The position numbers and the translations under genes are program-made. The notes below the pieces were generated by a model. The model saw only the letters and a program-made list of their open reading frames with translations. It was not told where the DNA came from and made no database searches. 48,966 nucleotides of DNA from Bradyrhizobium tropiciagri (lineage in GTDB: Bacteria; Pseudomonadota; Alphaproteobacteria; Rhizobiales; Xanthobacteraceae): the NCBI RefSeq assembly GCF_001189845.1, contig NZ_LFLZ01000067.1, positions 1 to 48,966 on the forward strand, written 5' to 3'. This document shows, piece after piece, positions 1 to 7,002 of this stretch (position 1 is its first letter; each line of letters begins with the position of its first letter).

Positions 1-2
1 AT

Positions 3-121
3 GGGGAGAGGGTTGGGGTGAGGGGCTGTCTCCGCACGTCCGGCGATAGCGAGTTTGCGGAGACTCCCCCTCACCCGGAACGCATCTAGCGATGCGTTCC
101 GACCTCTCCCCGCAAGCGGGG
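3..121. repeat. Folded intergenic hairpin repeat at left edge
   Basis: Nested inverted repeats fill this stretch. GGGGAGAGG (3-11) pairs with CCTCTCCCC (103-111), GGGTGAGGGG (16-25) with CCCCTCACCC (67-76), TCTCCGCA (29-36) with TGCGGAGA (56-63), and GGAACGCATC (77-86) with GATGCGTTCC (91-100). A last hairpin, CCCCGC-aa-GCGGGG, lies at 108-121. Such elements are common between genes in Bradyrhizobium; that identity is from general knowledge, not a search. It may extend beyond the window. A related GGGGCGAGG hairpin lies near 31210. Confidence 0.6.
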
Positions 122-143
122 CGAGGTGTAGTGGGTCCGTTAC

Positions 144-293
144 CTAGTGGCGCTTGAAATACTGCACGTCGCGCTCGTGCTTCTCTGCCGCCGCGCGCGA
201 CTTGAAGGTACCGAGATTGCGGCGCTTGCCGGTCTTCGGATTGACCTTGCGGGAATACAGGCGGTACTCGCCGGAACGCAGCTTGCGGATCAT
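144..293 (-). CDS. Small basic conserved protein
   Basis: A 49-residue, strongly basic protein, with the charged motif RLYSRKVNPKTGKRR in its first half and an AAAEKHERDVQYFKRH tail. I chose the ATG at 293 because the minus strand carries a GAGG ribosome site about 8 bases before it; the upstream start adds 13 unlike residues. Short proteins of this kind are conserved in Bradyrhizobium and relatives without known function. The pattern of basic residues followed by an AAAEKHE helix loosely resembles the arm DNA-binding domain of tyrosine recombinases, which would fit nucleic-acid binding, but that is only a resemblance. Confidence 0.7.
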   Translation of the reverse strand: MIRKLRSGEYRLYSRKVNPKTGKRRNLGTFKSRAAAEKHERDVQYFKRH

Positions 294-348
294 GACATCG
301 CCTCGCCAGTGCCTTTCGCACGTCAACGACACGCGCGCGCGAGCGTTC

Positions 349-1167
349 CTAGAAGCAGAGATTGGTCACGGCGTTGCCGCGCTTGTCCTTGATCACGTAC
401 GGACAGCGCGCCCGCTCCAGCGCCTTCTTGGCGTCCTCATCGCCGAGTGCAGCGGCCCGCTCGTAATAGGCCTTGGCCGCATCGCTGTCCTTCGGTCCGC
501 CGCGGCCGGCCTGCGCGAAGGCGCCCATCCGCTCCAGCGCACCGGGATGGTTCTGCGCTGCCGCCTTCTCGAACAGCGCCCGCGCGCCGGCATCGTCCTG
601 CGCGCCGCCCTTGCCTTCCGCCAGCATCAGGCCGAGCTGGTACTGCGCCTCCGCATTGGTCTCGGCAGATTTGGCGAGCAGTTCGCGCGCACGTGCGGGA
701 TCGGATGCCGTGCTGCCGCCGAGTGCCGCAAGATTGCTGACGCCGCGCGCGTTGCCGGCCTGCGCCGCGCGCTCGAACAATTTGCGCGCCTGCGCCTCGT
801 CCCTGGCGACGCCGGTGCCGTTGCCATAAAGCACGCCGAGCTCGACCATCGCCGATGTCGAGCCCTTGTCGGCCGCCTTGCGCCAGGCCGACGCCGCTTC
901 GGCGGTCTGCCGATTGGCAGCATAGGCGCGGCCGAGCGCATACATCGCGCGACGCGACGACTTTGCCGCCACCGCGCAATACTTGACCGCGGTCGCGATA
1001 TCCGCCGACGCAATTTCGGGCACGCCCTTCACGTCGGCCGGCTTGTCGGGATCAGAGGGATCGGCGGCGAGCCGGTCGCACAGCACGAGGTCGGCCGATT
1101 GCGCGTGGACAAGCGCCGGCGCAGCCAACGCTGCGACGACGACAATGGCTTGGAGCGGTTTGAACAT
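349..1167 (-). CDS. Secreted Sel1/TPR-repeat protein
   Basis: 272 residues. A cleavable signal peptide (MFKPLQAIVVVAALAAPALVHAQ) is followed by about four to five Sel1-type repeats, recognisable from the recurring A-x-x-x-L-G...A...W/F-x-x-A-A pattern, for example ARKLFERAAQAGNA and ARALFEKAAAQNHP. Sel1 repeats are alpha-helical scaffolds for protein contacts; in this phylum they often sit in periplasmic proteins tied to envelope or exopolysaccharide functions. The tail carries two cysteines (CPYVIKDKRGNAVTNLCF) that could form a disulfide. A TTG start at 1203 is possible but would put 12 charged residues ahead of the signal peptide, so I prefer ATG 1167. It is last in a leftward run of three genes, 32 bases after the preceding stop. 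Confidence 0.85.
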   Translation of the reverse strand: MFKPLQAIVVVAALAAPALVHAQSADLVLCDRLAADPSDPDKPADVKGVPEIASADIATAVKYCAVAAKSSRRAMYALGRAYAANRQTAEAASAWRKAADKGSTSAMVELGVLYGNGTGVARDEAQARKLFERAAQAGNARGVSNLAALGGSTASDPARARELLAKSAETNAEAQYQLGLMLAEGKGGAQDDAGARALFEKAAAQNHPGALERMGAFAQAGRGGPKDSDAAKAYYERAAALGDEDAKKALERARCPYVIKDKRGNAVTNLCF

Positions 1168-1199
1168 GAGCGGCAGGTTGCGTCGCGGTGGAGGCAAAT

Positions 1200-1886
1200 T
1201 CAAGGCTCGAGCCCGGTCTCGCGCAGCACCGGCGCGACCTCGGGTGACGAGAGATAGCGCAGCAGATGATCGGCGGCCGCTGCGCGCTGCGAGGCCGTCA
1301 TGCGGCCTGCCGAGAACACCGCCGGCGTCTGCAAATCGAGGGGAATTGGCCCGACCACCTCGATGCCGTCGACCTGCTTCAACTCGCTGATCTGCTGGAT
1401 CGCGAGATCGGCCTCGCCGGTGACGAGCTTTTCCGCGGTGAAGCCCATGGGAATGATCACCGCGCGCGCGTTGATCGCCTCCGCGATGCCGAGACGCGCG
1501 ATCAGTTGGGCGAACAGGATGCCGCTGGCGCCGAGCCGCGAATAGGCCACCGCCCGCGCGTCGAGCAAAGCCGCACGCAATGCAGCTTCGCTCGCGATGT
1601 CGGGATGCGCAGCGCCCGCCTTCACCGCGACGCCGACATAGGAGCGCGCCAGATCGACTGCACTTTCCCGCGCAACGCGGCCCTCGCCGGTCATCTCGTC
1701 GAGGCCTGCTCGGGTCAGGATCACGACATCGGCGACCTCGCCCTCGCGCAAGCGTTCGAGCAGCGCCAGCGTCGGCGCGAAATCGGCATCGATCCGGATA
1801 TCGCTTGCCGCCTGGTAGGCCGCGGCAAGGCGCGCGACCGCACCCTTCAGCGCCAGCGTCGAGAGCACGCGAACCGAATGCTCCAT
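1200..1886 (-). CDS. ModA-like substrate-binding domain protein, no signal peptide
   Basis: 228 residues. The fold signature is that of the molybdate/sulfate-type periplasmic binding protein family (SBP_bac_11): an N-terminal strand-helix (VRVLSTLALKGAVARLAAAYQ), a LERLREGEVADVVILTRAGLDEM segment split here only by spacing, and a central YSRLGASGILFAQLIARLGI segment. Unlike true ModA it starts directly with the domain and has no secretion signal, so it is probably cytoplasmic, or its export signal has been lost. No permease or ATPase lies nearby, which argues against a transport role. It starts 5 bases after the GrlR-family gene stop, so the two are probably co-transcribed. Confidence 0.75.
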   Translation of the reverse strand: MEHSVRVLSTLALKGAVARLAAAYQAASDIRIDADFAPTLALLERLREGEVADVVILTRAGLDEMTGEGRVARESAVDLARSYVGVAVKAGAAHPDIASEAALRAALLDARAVAYSRLGASGILFAQLIARLGIAEAINARAVIIPMGFTAEKLVTGEADLAIQQISELKQVDGIEVVGPIPLDLQTPAVFSAGRMTASQRAAAADHLLRYLSSPEVAPVLRETGLEP

Positions 1887-1891
1887 CCCGC

Positions 1892-2596
1892 TTACGCCCG
1901 TCGCATCAGCTTGAGCGCGGCGGTAAGCCGGAGGCTGCGCTTGCCGGCCAGCGCAGTCGCTTCGAGCACGGCGCCCTCCGCATCGCAGGTGCCGGCGAAG
2001 CCGATGCCGACCTCATGGCCGCCGAAGATCGGGTTCTCGCCCATCGCCGAGGTGTGCTCCTGGTTGAGGATCTGGCCCTTCCAGCGGCCCTTCTCGGAGG
2101 TGTAGGTGCCGAGATAGTAGAAGTGCGCATCGCCGCCGAGGATGCGGCCGTTGTTCAGCAGCATCACGCCGGTGAGGCCACCGTCGACCCCGTCGAGCAC
2201 GCGGATGTGGATCGAATAGAGCCCGTCGATGATACCGCCCTCGCCGACCCCACCGGCGATCGGGACTTCGCCCTCGGTGATCGGCGTCATCACCGACTGG
2301 AACGGCACGCCGGGCAATTCCTTCAGCTCGCCCTTGAAACGATAGAGCTCGCCATCGGGCGCACCCTTTGCGATGAGCGTCGCGTCATCGGTGCCGGCCA
2401 TCGCGCGGTAGTTCGGATCGGGATTGTGGCGGACGGTCTGGATCTCGACCGCGACCTCGTCGCCGTGTTTTTCGTAGGTGCCGATATGGGCGAAGGCCGA
2501 GTTGCCGCCGAGCATCTTGCCGTCGCCGACATACATCACGCTGCGGCCGACGGCACCGCCCAGTTCGAACCGGACCTTGTAAAACCCTTCAAACAA
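1892..2596 (-). CDS. GrlR-family protein with two tandem domains
   Basis: 234 residues. Two copies of the same beta-barrel-like pattern are visible. Residues 3-97 hold GFYKVRFELGG, GGNSAFAHIGTYE and a YRFKGELKELPG end; residues 123-230 hold DGLYSIHIRVLDGVDG, GGDAHFYYLGTYTSEKG, RWKGQILNQEHT and GIGFAGTCDAEG. The second half is the clearer match to the family named after GrlR, the negative regulator of type III secretion in enteric pathogens. In rhizobia such proteins are annotated by homology only. No type III secretion gene is in the window. A single-domain relative lies at 7946-8290. It is probably first in a leftward operon with a ModA-like and a Sel1 protein. Confidence 0.75.
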   Translation of the reverse strand: MFEGFYKVRFELGGAVGRSVMYVGDGKMLGGNSAFAHIGTYEKHGDEVAVEIQTVRHNPDPNYRAMAGTDDATLIAKGAPDGELYRFKGELKELPGVPFQSVMTPITEGEVPIAGGVGEGGIIDGLYSIHIRVLDGVDGGLTGVMLLNNGRILGGDAHFYYLGTYTSEKGRWKGQILNQEHTSAMGENPIFGGHEVGIGFAGTCDAEGAVLEATALAGKRSLRLTAALKLMRRA

Positions 2597-2696
2597 GCGC
2601 CGTGTCCCCGGCAGCCAAGATACAATCGTTATCTAGCGCGGTTCATAACGCAGCGAAACCGCTTTCGGCGGCAAGCTGCCCGCAAACACTTTGGTT

Positions 2697-2737
2697 AAAA
2701 AGCAAGGGTCCGCCAAGGCATTCGCCCTGGCGGACCC
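2697..2737 (-). terminator. Rho-independent terminator of glnII
   Basis: A perfect 10-bp stem, GGGTCCGCCA (2706-2715) with TGGCGGACCC (2728-2737), has a 12-base loop. On the minus strand it is followed by TTGCTTTTT. It lies about 85 bases past the glnII stop in the right orientation, with no gene between. Confidence 0.9.
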
Positions 2738-2747
2738 GATTGCGGTA

Positions 2748-2765
2748 CCGGATGGCTCCATCCGG
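2748..2765. repeat. Compact inverted repeat in the glnII trailer
   Basis: CCGGATGG (2748-2755) and CCATCCGG (2758-2765) form an 8-bp perfect inverted repeat with only two bases between. It lies between the glnII stop-codon repeats and the glnII terminator, so it would be in the 3' untranslated part of the glnII mRNA. Function unknown. Confidence 0.6.
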
Positions 2766-2777
2766 CTCCGGAAGCTG

Positions 2778-2836
2778 CTTAAGCCGCAGCTACTTAAGCT
2801 GCAGCACTTAAGCTGCAGCCACTTAAGCCGCAGCCT
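2778..2836. repeat. Four-unit 14-15 bp tandem repeat copying the glnII stop end
   Basis: Units of CTTAAGCYGCAGC plus one or two bases start at 2778, 2793, 2807 and 2822. The last unit contains the glnII stop codon and its final alanine codons. Read on the minus strand, each downstream unit again spells Ala-Ala/Ala-stop. It looks like replication slippage over the end of the gene. Every unit contains the AflII-type hexamer CTTAAG. Confidence 0.85.
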
Positions 2837-3857
2837 TGGCGCCGGTCGGGACCTCGGAGATCGTCTTCAGGATCTGCGAAGCGATCTGGTAGGGGTCGCC
2901 CTGGGAGTTCGGGCGGCGGTCTTCCAGATAGCCCTTGTAGCCATTGTTGACGAAGGAGTGCGGGACGCGGATCGACGCGCCACGGTCAGCCACGCCGTAG
3001 CTGAACTTGTTCCACGGCGCGGTCTCGTGCTTGCCGGTCAGACGCTTGTCGTTGTCCGGGCCGTAGACGGCGATGTGGTCCATCAGGTTCTTCTCGAAGG
3101 CGCCCATCAGCTTCTCGAAGTACTCCTTGCCGCCGACTTCGCGCATGTACTTGGTCGAGAAGTTGGCGTGCATGCCCGAGCCGTTCCAGTCGGTGTCGCC
3201 GAGCGGCTTGCAGTGGAATTCGATATCGATGCCGTAGCTCTCGGTGAGGCGCAGCATCAGGTAGCGAGCCATCCACATCTGGTCGGCGGCAGTCTTGGAG
3301 CCCTTGCCGAAGATCTGGAATTCCCACTGGCCCTTCGCCACTTCGGCGTTGATGCCTTCGTGGTTGATGCCGGCGGCGAGGCAGAGATTGAGATGCTCTT
3401 CCACGATCTTGCGGGCGACACTGCCGACGTTCTTGTAGCCGACGCCAGTGTAGTACGGGCCCTGCGGAGCCGGATAGCCCTCGCCCGGGAAGCCGAGCGG
3501 ACGGCCGTCCTTGTAGAAGAAGTATTCCTGCTCGAAGCCGAACCAGGCGCCGTCGTCATCCAGGATGGTGGCGCGCTTGTTGGACACGTGCGGCGTCTTG
3601 CCGTCGGGCATCATGACTTCGCACATCACCAGCACGCCGTTCTCGCGCGCGGCGTCGGGATAGCAGGCGACCGGCTTCAGCACGCAGTCAGAGCTGTGGC
3701 CTTCAGCCTGCTGGGTGGACGAACCGTCAAAGCCCCACAGCGGAAGCTGTTCGAGGGTCGGGAACGACGCGAATTCCTTGATCTGCGTCTTGCCGCGCAG
3801 GCTCGGCGTCGGCGTATATCCGTCGAGCCAGATATACTCGAGCTTGTACTTGGTCAT
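2823..3857 (-). CDS. glnII: Glutamine synthetase type II (eukaryotic type)
   Basis: 344 residues, the usual length for GSII. It makes glutamine from glutamate, ammonia and ATP in the cytoplasm. Family marks in order: GFDGSSTQQA (residues 42-51), WFGFEQEYFFY near 105-115 with the metal-binding glutamates, NHEGINAEVAKGQWEFQ near 165-181, DWNGSGMHANFSTK near 223-236, and NNGYKGYLEDRRP near the C terminus. Type I enzymes lack this arrangement. The ATG at 3857 (MTKYKLEY) matches GSII N termini and has AGAGAGG just upstream. A sigma-54 promoter lies about 95 bases upstream, as expected for an NtrC-controlled gene induced by nitrogen limitation. In rhizobia glnII works beside type I glnA. The divergent neighbour is a DUF2735/GstI-like gene. 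Confidence 0.97.
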   Translation of the reverse strand: MTKYKLEYIWLDGYTPTPSLRGKTQIKEFASFPTLEQLPLWGFDGSSTQQAEGHSSDCVLKPVACYPDAARENGVLVMCEVMMPDGKTPHVSNKRATILDDDGAWFGFEQEYFFYKDGRPLGFPGEGYPAPQGPYYTGVGYKNVGSVARKIVEEHLNLCLAAGINHEGINAEVAKGQWEFQIFGKGSKTAADQMWMARYLMLRLTESYGIDIEFHCKPLGDTDWNGSGMHANFSTKYMREVGGKEYFEKLMGAFEKNLMDHIAVYGPDNDKRLTGKHETAPWNKFSYGVADRGASIRVPHSFVNNGYKGYLEDRRPNSQGDPYQIASQILKTISEVPTGAKAAA

Positions 3858-3951
3858 TGAACCTCTCTGTTGATGATGCAAAACCGTGAGGAACCGAAAG
3901 CCAGTCGGCCGCCGCACGCGTACCCGGCCACCATCGGCCGGCCCTTACTAA

Positions 3952-3966
3952 GCAATTAAAATGCCA
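3952..3966 (-). promoter_or_regulatory. Sigma-54 (-24/-12) promoter of glnII
   Basis: On the minus strand the sequence reads TGGCATTTTAATTGC. This is the RpoN consensus TGGCAC-N5-TTGC with one mismatch and the exact GG-N10-GC spacing. It is in the correct orientation about 95 bases before the glnII ATG, giving a transcript start near 3940. Rhizobial glnII genes are known to be transcribed by RpoN with NtrC. Confidence 0.9.
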
Positions 3967-3997
3967 GTCGCTGCACTGCGGCACCGCCAAGCTTGCG

Positions 3998-4016
3998 GAT
4001 GTCCACAGCGGACATC
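3998..4016. promoter_or_regulatory. Inverted repeat upstream of the glnII sigma-54 promoter
   Basis: GATGTCC-acagc-GGACATC is a perfect 7-bp inverted repeat with a 5-base spacer, centred about 66 bases upstream of the predicted glnII transcript start. Its position suits an activator or repressor site. It does not match the enteric NtrC consensus (TGCACC-N5-GGTGCA), so the binding protein is unknown. Confidence 0.45.
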
Positions 4017-4396
4017 GCATTTTTAACTGCGACAAAGCAGCGCGGCTGGCATGCGCCGCCGTCAGCCAAAATCTTCTCTCCGTCCCCTCCACCGCCCGTT
4101 TCTGCAGCAAATTCGGCTACGGCACCGTCCGCCGATTAATGCGGCGGCAGCGCCATGTGACAGTTCGTGTCCAACCATCGGGTGCCCGGCAACCATTGCC
4201 TCGGCCCAAGCGTTGGTCAGCCGCCCTCTGCCTCACAGGAAGCAAACCCGGACTTGCCTACCAATTAGACAAAACCTGACTATTTCTTAGTCACTTGCAC
4301 CCTGCCGGGCCCGGACCGATGTTGAAAGCACGGTAACCGCACACGAATGAGTCGGGCGCACCATGGAGGCTCGCACCGGCCCAAGGAGACTTTGAC

Positions 4397-4597
4397 ATGA
4401 TCACCACAGGCCAAAATCAGGGATCGGCAACGATCTATCAATTCCCGGCAGGGGGCCGCGCGGCTCTCGGCGGTCGCCGCTATGGCGAGGCGCGGACGGC
4501 GCGCGATCTTGCCGCTGAAGTCGAGACCTCGGCATGCAGCGAGAGCTGGTACCATCAGGCCGCCATCGACGACGCCAAGCCGAGCCGCGATCACTGA
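4397..4597 (+). CDS. DUF2735 protein, GstI-like regulator of glnII
   Basis: 66 residues with the family core ATIYQFPAGGRAALGGRRYG near residues 11-30, followed by an acidic/alanine helix (ARTARDLAAEVE). The start has an AGGAG site 8 bases upstream. Members of DUF2735 include GstI of Rhizobium leguminosarum, a small protein encoded divergently from glnII and reported to inhibit glnII translation when nitrogen is plentiful. The same divergent position here supports that role. Family annotation as a glutamine synthetase translation inhibitor is not proven for all members, so the function is inferred from homology plus context. A strong terminator follows. Confidence 0.85.
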   Translation: MITTGQNQGSATIYQFPAGGRAALGGRRYGEARTARDLAAEVETSACSESWYHQAAIDDAKPSRDH

Positions 4598-4657
4598 TGT
4601 CGATCGGGCGGAGAGGCGTGACGCACAAACGTCGGACATCAACAGCACAGTAAGAGA

Positions 4658-4688
4658 GGGTCGGAACGAAGCGTTTCGGCCCTTTTTT
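4658..4688 (+). terminator. Rho-independent terminator after the GstI-like gene
   Basis: An 11-bp stem (4658-4668 with 4672-4682, two G-T pairs) encloses a 3-base loop and is followed by TTTTTT. It ends exactly at the stop codon of the convergent MliC-like gene, so the two genes share the boundary. Confidence 0.9.
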
Positions 4689-4999
4689 CATGCCAGCTCG
4701 CAGGCCGTCACCGGCCGCTTCGCATGCCGCAGCCTGGTCAGCCCGGCCCGCGTGATCTCGAGCGTGACACCACCGCCCTTGTAGCGCGTGCCGGTCAGCG
4801 ACAACCGTTTCGTCAGCGTCACCGCCTTGCCGTCGAGTTGCAGATGCGCGCGCGTGTCGCCATTGAAGAATGCCGCAATGAATTGTGTGCCGTCGGCACA
4901 GCGATAATTCCGGAAGGCGGATTGCGCCCGTGCCGCCGAGGAACCAAAAATCTCGAAAAGAATTGCGCCGATCAGAATGGCGCCCCCGCGATAAGTCAT
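4688..4999 (-). CDS. MliC-type C-type lysozyme inhibitor
   Basis: 103 residues. A signal peptide (about residues 1-26, ending SSAARAQ) precedes a compact domain with the MliC pattern: YRCADGTQFIAAFFNG, then AHLQLDGKAVTLTKRLSLTG, then RYKGGGVTLEITR and a closing CEL. The two cysteines (YRC and ACEL) match the conserved disulfide. MliC proteins bind and block C-type lysozymes in the periplasm or outer membrane. There is no lipobox cysteine, so this is probably a soluble periplasmic (PliC-like) form. The start has GGGGGAG a few bases upstream. It converges on the GstI-like gene. Confidence 0.8.
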   Translation of the reverse strand: MTYRGGAILIGAILFEIFGSSAARAQSAFRNYRCADGTQFIAAFFNGDTRAHLQLDGKAVTLTKRLSLTGTRYKGGGVTLEITRAGLTRLRHAKRPVTACELA

Positions 5000-5099
5000 A
5001 TTCTCCCCCCGAGAGGCCGGTTATAGACCTGTCTGCGCCGATACTCCTGCGCCAAGACTTCCTGCAAGAAGACCTTAACAGCTGCAACAGGCCCGCCCT

Positions 5100-5843
5100 A
5101 TGTCAGAAGCCCCTGCCCGTCACCTCAACCTCGCCGGCGCCAGCAATTTTCGCGACCTCGGCGGCTACCAGACGCGTGACGGCCGGACGGTGCGCTGGCG
5201 GCAGATCTTCCGCTCCAACCATCTTGCGTATCTCACCGAGCAGGACGTCGCCGTGGTGCGCGGCCTCGGGGTCAAAAGCGCGTACGATTTTCGCGGCGTC
5301 GCCGAGCGCGCCGAAGCGCTGTGCGGCATGAGCGACGTGACCGTGCATTCGCTCCCGGTCGAGCCGACGGTGGTGGCCGCGCTGCGCGAGATCGCCAGCA
5401 ACCGCCAGCTCTCGGAAGCCGACGCGATCGACGTGATGCGGGATTCCTATCGCGGCTACGTGCAGGACAACACGCCGCGCTATCGCACGCTGTTTGCCCA
5501 TCTGCTCGAAGACCGCGCGCCGCTGGTGATCCACTGCACCGCGGGCAAGGATCGCACCGGCTTTGCCTGCGCGCTGATCCTGCACGCCCTCGGCGTATCC
5601 GATCAGGTGATCGCGGACGACTATCTCCTGACCAACCAGTACTACAAGCGCGATCCGGCGCACAGCACCGAGCTGCCCGACGACGTCAAGCAGGTGCTCG
5701 GCACCGTGCGCGCGGCGTTTCTGGATGCGTCGTTCGCGGCGATCGATGCCGACTATGGCGGCCTCGACGGATATTTCCGCGAGGGCCTCGGGCTCGGCCC
5801 GGCCGAGCGCAAGGCACTTGAAGTCCGCTATCTGCAGGCCTGA
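5100..5843 (+). CDS. Tyrosine protein phosphatase (HCxxGKDRTG type)
   Basis: 247 residues. The catalytic P-loop HCTAGKDRTG is at 145-154, with Cys146 as nucleophile and Arg152 binding phosphate. The N-terminal SNFRDLGGYQTRDGR (about 15-29) and RSNHLAYLTEQD are hallmarks of the Tyr_phosphatase3 family (PF13350), which includes Mycobacterium PtpB-like and Listeria LipA-like enzymes. The lysine in the loop suggests that phosphoinositides may also be substrates, as in those relatives. No signal peptide. It stands alone between convergent or divergent neighbours, so its target is unknown. Confidence 0.9.
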   Translation: MSEAPARHLNLAGASNFRDLGGYQTRDGRTVRWRQIFRSNHLAYLTEQDVAVVRGLGVKSAYDFRGVAERAEALCGMSDVTVHSLPVEPTVVAALREIASNRQLSEADAIDVMRDSYRGYVQDNTPRYRTLFAHLLEDRAPLVIHCTAGKDRTGFACALILHALGVSDQVIADDYLLTNQYYKRDPAHSTELPDDVKQVLGTVRAAFLDASFAAIDADYGGLDGYFREGLGLGPAERKALEVRYLQA

Positions 5844-5852
5844 TCCGTTCGC

Positions 5853-6056
5853 TCAGGCCGCGGCCTCGAGTTCGAGCTCCGCGTCGAGATCGGCGATCAC
5901 ATCCTCGAAGGCCGAGATGGCCTGCTGGATCGCCGCGATCTGCATCAATTCCCAGCTGCCCACCGGGCCCTTGCGATTCTGTAGTGCTACGACGAGATCG
6001 CGCCGCTGTTCCTTAAGCTGAACGAGCGGTAAACCGTGATCCGGAAGATTTCCCAT
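5853..6056 (-). CDS. Small acidic helical protein of unknown function
   Basis: 67 residues. It contains QLKEQRRDLVVALQNRK followed by a long acidic helix ending AFEDVIADLDAELELEAAA. I chose ATG 6056 (MGNLPDHG) because AGGGG lies about 10 bases upstream; the longer frame to 6143 has a basic, unlike N terminus. The content suggests a small helical, possibly coiled-coil protein. It converges on the phosphatase gene with 9 bases between stops. I do not recognise the family. Confidence 0.65.
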   Translation of the reverse strand: MGNLPDHGLPLVQLKEQRRDLVVALQNRKGPVGSWELMQIAAIQQAISAFEDVIADLDAELELEAAA

Positions 6057-6170
6057 TGCAAAAACCCCTACCTTGGCTGGAGTTCCGCTTCTACGGAAAG
6101 GGTTCTGCAAACGACTTACAGAACTGCCGCAAATTTTATCCAACTGGCCTTCCCCCGTAGTCTTACGTAG

Positions 6171-6887
6171 TCAAGACGACGAGTTTGCGCTGCGTGCCAC
6201 CGCATCGTTGATCGCACCGAGCAACGCTTGAGTGACGCAATCGGTCGCCCACTCGCTCGTATGGAGATGCTCCTGCGCGCCATCGTCGAGTTCGGAGAGC
6301 GGAATTCCGGCATCGACCCATTGCTTCATCAGCGCAAAGCGGCGGAACAGGTTGACTTTCCTGCTTGCAGCGACGTCGGCGATCATCGGCATGAACTGGT
6401 TGGCGAGCTTGAGCACGTCTGGTGTGCCGATGATGGCCTGGGTGTACTGCGAATCCATCACCACGACGTCCAGCGGCAGCGCGGCAAGCACATCGAGTCC
6501 TGCCTCGAATGTCGCTTGCACCTGATCGAAGTTGTAGTTCCTGTACACGGCGTTGGTGCCGACCTGCCAAATCACCATCACCGGTGCTTCGGCGATGACA
6601 TCGGACTCGATGCGCGAGAACTCTTCCGGCGCCTCTTGCCCGCCGATCCCCCGGTTGATGATGTCGATCATCCGGCCGAAGGTCTGCTTCTGGCTTCGCC
6701 ACAGGATCTCCAGCCGCGGCGGAAATGGGAGAACTCTATCGGCTCCCGCGGTCGATGATGATCCGAGGGCAACGATCTTGACCTTGCGCTCGCGCGCGAG
6801 CGCCTGCGCAAGATGCGGCAATCCGTAACTGAACTTGACGAGCTCGGGATGGGTTTCGCACGGCCTTGGTGTCGGCATCGCAAACAT
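6171..6887 (-). CDS. SGNH/GDSL-family hydrolase
   Basis: About 238 residues from ATG 6887 (another ATG lies at 6878; a TTG at 6947 is less likely). Block I with the serine nucleophile is KIVALGSSSTAGADRV. IINRGIGGQEAPEE matches block II with its glycine, and MVIWQVGTNAVYR matches block III with its asparagine. A late DDGAQEHLHTSEWATD segment is the likely Asp-His pair. SGNH enzymes hydrolyse esters or acetyl groups on lipids or polysaccharides. No clear signal peptide in the chosen form. The gene diverges from the broken SDR gene at 7003; substrate unknown. Confidence 0.85.
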   Translation of the reverse strand: MFAMPTPRPCETHPELVKFSYGLPHLAQALARERKVKIVALGSSSTAGADRVLPFPPRLEILWRSQKQTFGRMIDIINRGIGGQEAPEEFSRIESDVIAEAPVMVIWQVGTNAVYRNYNFDQVQATFEAGLDVLAALPLDVVVMDSQYTQAIIGTPDVLKLANQFMPMIADVAASRKVNLFRRFALMKQWVDAGIPLSELDDGAQEHLHTSEWATDCVTQALLGAINDAVARSANSSS

Positions 6888-7002
6888 CCTTGAGGCGAAT
6901 GAACTGATGAATGCGCGCAGTAGGAGATGAAATCGGCGGCATTGCAAATGAAATCCGCCTGATCATAGTGGGTGGCAGCCTGTTGCTGATACGGAGACCG
7001 CC

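Larger units (their letters stand above)
3858..4396. other. Intergenic control region between glnII and the GstI-like gene
   Basis: This 539-base non-coding stretch separates two divergent genes. It holds the glnII sigma-54 promoter and the 19-base inverted repeat. A small inverted repeat TGACT-atttctt-AGTCA lies at 4277-4293. Five plus-strand GCACC motifs occur at about 3981, 4113, 4297, 4357 and 4374, which could be NtrC half-sites, but none forms a convincing full palindrome. I see no clear sigma-70 promoter for the rightward gene. Confidence 0.6.

Noticed and set aside
154..1257. 367-codon frame antisense to the Sel1 gene
   Set aside because: Arg-rich shadow frame; the Sel1 protein has a signal peptide and repeats.
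3967..4380. Possible NtrC binding sites near glnII
   Set aside because: Several GCACC half-sites are seen, but none pairs into a TGCACC-N5-GGTGCA palindrome, so I do not call a site.
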